8,799 bases of DNA from Chloroflexota bacterium (GTDB lineage: Bacteria; Chloroflexota; Anaerolineae; Anaerolineales; Villigracilaceae), in NCBI GenBank assembly GCA_026389975.1, contig JAPLGV010000325.1:1-8799 (forward strand). Direction: 5' to 3'. Both the position numbers and the translations under genes were made by a program. Positions 5,559 through 8,799 of this stretch are shown here, one piece after another (the first letter of the stretch is position 1; each line of letters opens with the position of its first letter). The notes under the pieces are model-generated. The model searched no databases and was not told where the DNA came from. It worked only from the letters and a program-made list of their open reading frames with translations.

Positions 5559-7615
5559 CTTCTTTGGCTCGGCCATTTCCTGCCGGACGGTGTTCAACAG
5601 GCTTTCGGCCTTGAGTTCGTTCAGAGTGTAGCAGGGAGCTTCGAGGTGGTCGGCCAGCGCCTGGGCCAGGCCCTGATCGAAGGAAGCGTGTTCCATGTTG
5701 ATGACCACGGTCCGGTAACCTCGACCTGCGATCTGCTCGGCGAACCCGAAGGCTTCCTCCTGCGGAGGCAGGACGCCAATCGAAACGTTCGCCGCCCCAT
5801 CAGTCAAGATGATAAGCAGCGGTTCCACGTCTGGATGGATAATCTGCTCCTGCGTGAGCACTTCGTAGGTCATTAGCAGACCGGCCGAAAGCGGCGTCTT
5901 GCCACCCACCGGGATGTCGGACAGGGCGCGCTGGGCCAGTGTGATGGAATTCGTCGGCGGCAGGATGAGCGTGGCGCGGTCCTTCTGGAAGACGATCAGA
6001 CCGACCCGGTCGCGGCGCTGATAGGCGTCCGTCAGCAGGGACAGGATGGCGCCCTTCGTGGCGGCCATGCGCTCTGCCACGGCCATGGACCAGGAAGCAT
6101 CCACCAAAAACAAGATCAGATTGGCGGCCTTCTTGACGCGTACCTTGCGTTGCAAGTCACTCTTCTGGATGGCAAAAGCCACCTTCTTGCGCTGCTCGGC
6201 GCGCCGTTTTTGGAAGGGCGCTGCCGCGCGGATGGTGGCATCGAAGGCCACATCATCGGTTTTGCCGTTGGCCGGTCGGGATTGGATGTAACGGCCTCGT
6301 TTGCGCTCGGTATGCGTGCGCGAGCGGCGTCCAGAATGCTGACGGGTTAATTTGTCGAGGGGGGTGTCGAGTTTGCGCGGGTCAAAGGTCTCGCCGACCT
6401 TAACCTTTTTACCGCCGTCCCACCAGTGAGCATCTTGTGGACCGAAGACGGTCTGCTGGGGGGACGGTTCGGCATCCGGCGGCTGGTCGGGGTTGTCCTG
6501 CTCGGCGGCTTCAGTTATGACTTTTTTTTTACGGACTCGGCGTCGGGTTCTTTCTCGGCCGGTTCGGAAGGCTCGCCTTCGGTGGACGAACCCTGTAACT
6601 GCTCGATGCGTTCCTGCAACTGCTCAGGCGAGATATCGCTCTGATGGAAAGGACCATGCTTGATGCGGTGGGGGAGGGCCAGTTCGGCGGCCAGGGCAAT
6701 ATCCCGGTCCGTGATGGCGCTGCGTCCCTCGTAAGCGGCGTGGGCGCGGGCAGCCTTGAGGATGACCAGGTCGGCGCGGTGGCCGTCCACGTTGAGGGAA
6801 GTGGTCAGCGCGGCGATGGAGAGCAGGTCGCGGCGAGTGTAAGTCACTTTTTCGACCATGGTACGGGCCTGGGCAATGATGCGGCTGAGTTTCTCCTCGT
6901 GCGGCTGCCACAGTTTGCGGAAGGCTTCCGCGTCAGACTCGAAGGCCAGGTTGTTTTCGATGATGGTTACCCGGTCGCGCGGGTCGCGGATGCCGGTGAT
7001 GTCCACCGAGAGGGCGAAGCGGTCGAGCAACTGCGGGCGCAGGTCGCCTTCTTCGGGGTTCATCGTGCCGACCAGGATGAAGCGTGCCGGGTGGGTGAAG
7101 GAGATGCCTTCGCGTTCGACGATGTTCATGCCCATGGCGGCAGAGTCGAGCAGCACGTCCACCACGTGGTCATCGAGCAGGTTCACTTCGTCAATGTAGA
7201 GCAGGCCGCGGTTGGCGGCGGCCAGCACGCCCGCTTCGAAGTGGCGTTCGCCCTTCTGGATGGCCTGTTCGATGTCGAGCGTGCCGACCACCCGATCTTC
7301 GGTGGCCGAGATGGGCAGGTTGACGAACGGGATGGGTTTTTCTTCGACGGGCAGCGGCTCGCCGGAGGAAGCCTTCTCGCGGCACTCGGTGCACCAGGAG
7401 GCGGGCTGGTCGGGGTCGCAGCCGAAACGACAGCCTTGCACGGCCCGCACCTTCGGCAGGAGCGCGGCTAGACCGCGGGCCGCAGTGGACTTGGCGGTGC
7501 CGCGCTCGCCGCGGATCAGCACGCCGCCGATGCGGGGATCAACGGCATTCAAGATCAAGGCACGCCGCATGCGCGCCTGTCCGACAATGGCAGTGAAGGG
7601 GTAAATGGTAGGCAT
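5553..7615 (-). CDS. chlD: ChlD-type metal-chelatase medium subunit (AAA+ plus VWA), made by -1 frameshift
   Basis: Reading 7615-6521 in the zero frame, slipping back one base at 6521 and continuing to TAA at 5555-5553 gives 687 residues, the usual size of ChlD/BchD-like subunits. The order is AAA+ (about 1-320), an acidic Pro-rich linker, a basic segment (LDKLTRQHSGRRSRTHTERK, then KRGRYIQSRP) typical of the family, and a C-terminal VWA domain. The VWA MIDAS is complete: D506ASWS510, Thr574 in GGKTPLS and Asp606 in LTDGAAN. These subunits power insertion of Mg or Co into a tetrapyrrole with a large subunit (ChlH or CobN), which is not in this window. The -1 frame has no stop through the linker and no ATG before the VWA domain. 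Its only plausible separate start is GTG at 6251, after the conserved linker, so fusion by frameshift is favoured over two genes. A sequencing indel in the A9 run is the main alternative. Confidence 0.85.
6515..7615 (-). CDS. ChlI-like AAA+ chelatase small subunit (zero-frame product of the same gene)
   Basis: Without slippage, translation ends at TAA 6517-6515 and yields 366 residues, close to the size of ChlI/BchI. Walker A is GERGTAKST (36-44) and Walker B is LLYIDE (138-143), followed by NLLDDHVVDVLLD. The sensor stretch LVGTMNPEEGDLRPQLLDRF (181-200) carries candidate Arg fingers R193 and R199, and GHRADLVILKAARA (278-291) carries the sensor-2 Arg. All are intact, so it should be an active hexamer-forming ATPase. 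Four Cys (62, 66, 75, 78) form CX3C-X8-CX2C, a possible zinc knuckle. The tail is acidic and ends VKKKS. GGAG at 7625-7622 with 6-nt spacing supports the ATG at 7615. Making both proteins from one gene would supply the small and medium subunits without a separate chlI. Confidence 0.85.
   Translation of the reverse strand: MPTIYPFTAIVGQARMRRALILNAVDPRIGGVLIRGERGTAKSTAARGLAALLPKVRAVQGCRFGCDPDQPASWCTECREKASSGEPLPVEEKPIPFVNLPISATEDRVVGTLDIEQAIQKGERHFEAGVLAAANRGLLYIDEVNLLDDHVVDVLLDSAAMGMNIVEREGISFTHPARFILVGTMNPEEGDLRPQLLDRFALSVDITGIRDPRDRVTIIENNLAFESDAEAFRKLWQPHEEKLSRIIAQARTMVEKVTYTRRDLLSIAALTTSLNVDGHRADLVILKAARAHAAYEGRSAITDRDIALAAELALPHRIKHGPFHQSDISPEQLQERIEQLQGSSTEGEPSEPAEKEPDAESVKKKS
6521..6530 (-). 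promoter_or_regulatory. -1 frameshift site: A9 run with slippery heptamer A_AAA_AAG
   Basis: On the mRNA, nine A (6530-6522) followed by G give zero-frame codons GTA AAA AAA AAG TCA TAA. The last seven bases, in phase, are A AAA AAG, the heptamer of E. coli dnaX. A -1 slip reads on as AAG GTC ATA ACT. The zero-frame stop is two codons downstream. No clear Shine-Dalgarno-like stimulator lies upstream; the nearest clean hairpin downstream (6453-6440, GACCG/CGGTC) is about 68 nt away. Confidence 0.8.
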
Positions 7616-7687
7616 GAATTTCTCCGGGAGAAATTATACTGCGAATCTGCGGATATAATCGGGAAAGAGCATTATAAAGGAGCTTTT
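7616..7687. promoter_or_regulatory. Compact divergent promoter region of chelatase and thioesterase genes
   Basis: Within 72 bp there is a TATAAT on the minus strand (7638-7633) for the chelatase gene and a TATAAT on the plus strand (7654-7659) for the thioesterase gene. Predicted starts near 7626 (minus) and 7666 (plus) give leaders of about 11 and 21 nt. The -35 boxes are not recognisable at standard spacing. The two -10 boxes are only 15 bp apart, so the promoters must overlap. Confidence 0.6.
7617..7635. promoter_or_regulatory. 19-bp palindrome over the chelatase start region (possible operator)
   Basis: AATTTCTCC (7617-7625), a central G (7626), then GGAGAAATT (7627-7635) form a perfect palindrome. 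It covers the last bases of the minus-strand -10 box, the predicted transcription start and the Shine-Dalgarno GGAG, and ends one base before the ATG. That position suits a dimeric repressor site. If transcription began further upstream, it would instead form an RNA hairpin hiding the Shine-Dalgarno. Confidence 0.55.
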
Positions 7688-8083
7688 ATGTCTGAACTAT
7701 CCCCCGGTCTTTCCGCCGAACTCGAACATACCGTCACGGACGCTGACACCGCCTCCCGCTGGGGCAGTGGAGGCCTGCCTGTTTTCTCGACCCCAGCTCT
7801 GGTCGGCCTGATGGAGAGCGCCGCCGTCGCCGCGTTGAGCGGGCACCTGTCTCCTGGCCAGACGACTGTCGGCGGGCACATTGATGTTCGTCACCTGGCC
7901 GCCACGCCGGTCGGGATGCAGGTGCGTGCCCGGGCGGAGTTGACTGCCGTCGAGGGCCGCAAGCTGGTCTTTAAGGTCCAAGCCTGGGACGAGGTCGAAT
8001 TGATCGGCGAAGCTGACCACGACCGCTTTGTGATTGACGAAGCCAAGTTCGTGGCGAAGGTGGCGGCGAAGAACCAGAGATAA
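7688..8083 (+). CDS. Hot-dog thioesterase, fluoroacetyl-CoA thioesterase (FlK)-like
   Basis: The 131-residue protein matches the small FlK-like hot-dog family, which hydrolyses acyl-CoA thioesters in the cytosol. The FlK catalytic trio Thr42/Glu50/His76 has exact spacing here as Thr35, Glu43 and His69 (in FSTPALVGLMES and VGGHIDVRH). The loop GGHIDVRHLAATPVGMQVRA is characteristic. The C-terminal strands follow the fold: KLVFKVQAWDEVELIGEADHDRFVI. Length is normal. AAAGGAG (7676-7682) lies 5 nt before the ATG and fixes the start. It is transcribed away from the chelatase gene from overlapping promoters. The natural substrate need not be fluoroacetyl-CoA; most genomic relatives are uncharacterised and may act on general short acyl-CoAs. 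Confidence 0.88.
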   Translation: MSELSPGLSAELEHTVTDADTASRWGSGGLPVFSTPALVGLMESAAVAALSGHLSPGQTTVGGHIDVRHLAATPVGMQVRARAELTAVEGRKLVFKVQAWDEVELIGEADHDRFVIDEAKFVAKVAAKNQR

Positions 8084-8145
8084 ACAGAGAGGGATGGGGA
8101 GCTTATCCCGGTTTATCTCCGGTAGTGTTTTTCAGCGGGGGAGGA

Positions 8146-8346
8146 CTATTTCTTGGCGGTGCTGAGCTTGAACAGTTTGTACAGCGGGCAGAAGCCGACG
8201 ATGCCGGTCACGAGCAGGATGGCACCCAGTAGGTAAGCCACCCACATCCACACGCCGCTGGCTACACCCAGCAGGCTGAGCGCGACCAGGGCAATGCCGA
8301 CGATGACGCGGATAATGCGGTCAACAGGACCTTCGTTCATTTTCAT
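8146..8346 (-). CDS. Small DUF2892 (YgaP-type transmembrane) membrane protein
   Basis: The 66-residue protein starts MKMNEGPVDRIIRV, has two hydrophobic segments (about VIVGIALVALSLLGVASG and WVAYLLGAILLVTGIVG), and ends with the family motif GFCPLYKLFKLST. This is the DUF2892 layout, the same membrane module found at the end of rhodanese YgaP in E. coli. It should sit in the inner membrane; its function is unknown, though the conserved Cys-Pro suggests links to sulfur or redox chemistry. The frame is open further upstream to an ATG at 8439, but AAGGAG at 8359-8354 lies 7 nt before the ATG at 8346, and the extra N-terminus does not fit the family, so the shorter form was chosen. Confidence 0.88.
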   Translation of the reverse strand: MKMNEGPVDRIIRVIVGIALVALSLLGVASGVWMWVAYLLGAILLVTGIVGFCPLYKLFKLSTAKK

Positions 8347-8440
8347 TTTGGAACTCCTTTTGTTTGTCCGGAGAAGAATGAGTTTTGCAAATCTATCAAT
8401 TAGATACACCTGGGGCGTAAAGTTGCATGGCTTAAACAAA

Positions 8441-8467
8441 ACAGGGATCGCAAAATGCCATCCCTGT
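8441..8467 (-). terminator. Rho-independent terminator, minus-strand direction
   Basis: ACAGGGAT (8441-8448) and ATCCCTGT (8460-8467) are a perfect 8-bp inverted repeat with an 11-nt loop. Read on the minus strand the hairpin is followed by TTTGTTTAAG. On the plus strand no T tract follows. It lies 20 nt past the TAA at 8490-8488 and should end transcription of the remnant gene upstream of it. Confidence 0.75.
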
Positions 8468-8487
8468 CAGTGAAAAAACAAAGCGGG

Positions 8488-8710
8488 TTAATGCGCGTTC
8501 ACCAGCACCGAATCGAGCGTCATCACCGAGCCATCTGCCATGCTGAGTTCGGAGAAATCGATCCGTACCAGCCCAAATACCCCGGCCATGCTCGGGTCAA
8601 CAGGTAGGGAGAAGTTACCGGGAGTCGCCAGGGTTGGGGGAGTCGGTCATTACCGAGCCGTTGGTAACGAGGGTGTTTTCGAATGACCCGACCGCCAACG
8701 ATGACAGAGG
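8488..8710 (-). pseudogene. Short frameshifted gene remnant, unknown protein (start uncertain)
   Basis: A minus-strand frame ending at TAA 8490-8488 reads NFSLPVDPSMAGVFGLVRID and then FSELSMADGSVMTLDSVLVN followed by AH, with a good terminator 20 nt later. This looks like a real C-terminus. Going upstream, this frame meets a TGA at 8649-8647 with no convincing start. Another frame reads SSLAVGSFENTLVTNGSVMT and is stopped at 8617-8615. Removing one C from the C5 run near 8638 would join the two frames. Both parts contain GSVMT, encoded by near-identical 14-mers (8519-8532 and 8647-8660). The upstream limit, about 8710, is arbitrary. The protein family is not recognised. It could instead be an assembly indel, or chance. 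Confidence 0.4.
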
Positions 8711-8745
8711 GACGGTGGGGCATATCCCAGATCGGTAAACACAAA

Positions 8746-8764
8746 GGCGACGCAACACGTCGCC
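8746..8764 (-). terminator. Perfect hairpin, possible terminator or palindromic intergenic repeat
   Basis: GGCGACG (8746-8752), loop CAACA, CGTCGCC (8758-8764) form a 7-bp stem. On the minus strand it is followed by TTTGTGTTTA, a broken T tract, and lies just past the TAG at 8775-8773, which suits a terminator for a minus-strand gene entering from the right. The GC-rich palindrome flanked by AGGGG resembles short interspersed palindromic repeats found in environmental bacterial genomes (recall only). Confidence 0.5.
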
Positions 8765-8772
8765 CCTATGCT

Positions 8773-8799
8773 CTATTTAGCACCGAATGTAGCCAGTAC
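8773..8799 (-). CDS. Possible C-terminal end of a gene entering from the right edge
   Basis: Eight codons reading VLATFGAK precede TAG (8775-8773) on the minus strand, and the hairpin at 8764-8746 follows directly. The arrangement of stop then hairpin suggests a real gene end, but eight codons are far too few to identify it. Confidence 0.3.
   Translation of the reverse strand, partial: VLATFGAK

Noticed and set aside
5553..6251. Separate VWA gene starting at GTG 6251
   Set aside because: The same frame stays open upstream through a 90-codon linker with family-typical sequence up to the slip site, and no Shine-Dalgarno was noted before the GTG. Frameshift fusion explains more.
6440..6453. 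Hairpin GACCG-AAGA-CGGTC (plus-strand reading) as frameshift stimulator
   Set aside because: It is a clean 5-bp stem but about 68 nt past the slip site, much further than the few nucleotides typical of -1 stimulators.
6644..7471. Open frame of 275 codons on the plus strand
   Set aside because: It is antisense to the AAA+ chelatase domain, whose Walker motifs are intact. The peptide is His/Val/Gly-rich with no recognisable motif, as expected from the complement of GC-rich coding DNA.
8084..8145. Terminator between thioesterase and DUF2892 genes
   Set aside because: Only weak 4-5 bp stems (GGGAT/ATCCC, CCGG/CCGG) without a following T tract; not enough to call.
8347..8439. N-terminal extension of the DUF2892 protein from ATG 8439
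   Set aside because: A Shine-Dalgarno is correctly placed for the ATG at 8346 and the extension is unlike the family.

Overview
The window looks like a chromosomal segment of a Chloroflexota-type bacterium (Anaerolineae-like). This is an inference from the mix of protein families, a very large sensor diguanylate cyclase with 7TM, GAF and PAS domains, short dispersed GC-rich repeats and a generally GC-rich coding style. No rRNA, tRNA, CRISPR array, transposase or phage gene was seen.

Layout. Positions 1-1843 hold a minus-strand pair: an atypical SDR (NDUFA9/NmrA-like) protein overlapping by 8 nt a COG3375-type GNAT acetyltransferase that runs off the left edge. A 181-bp divergent spacer carries an extended -10 promoter for the pair and one copy of a short dispersed repeat. 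Two more copies of that repeat lie inside the acetyltransferase gene. Positions 2025-5531 on the plus strand encode a 1168-residue membrane diguanylate cyclase: 7TM input, PAS, three GAF domains (the last two a tandem duplication with an exact 513-nt period), PAS, coiled coil and GGDEF with an intact inhibitory site. It converges on a minus-strand metal-chelatase gene, and the two share a perfect bidirectional terminator.

The chelatase gene (5553-7615, minus) is the highlight. Its AAA+ half (ChlI-like, 366 aa) ends in the zero frame right after a run of nine A containing A_AAA_AAG, the slippery heptamer used in E. coli dnaX. A -1 slip there joins it, with no stop, to a linker and a VWA/MIDAS domain, giving a 687-residue ChlD-type subunit. 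One gene can therefore make both the small and the medium chelatase subunit. Programmed frameshifting in chlD genes of cobalamin producers has been proposed before, so this is a strong instance of a little-known mechanism rather than a new one. A 19-bp palindrome covers the Shine-Dalgarno and predicted transcription start of this gene and abuts a divergent promoter for a FlK-like hot-dog thioesterase (7688-8083).

The right end holds a small DUF2892-type membrane protein (8146-8346, minus), a terminator, a short apparently frameshifted gene remnant (about 8488-8710, minus), a palindromic hairpin, and what may be the last eight codons of another minus-strand gene.
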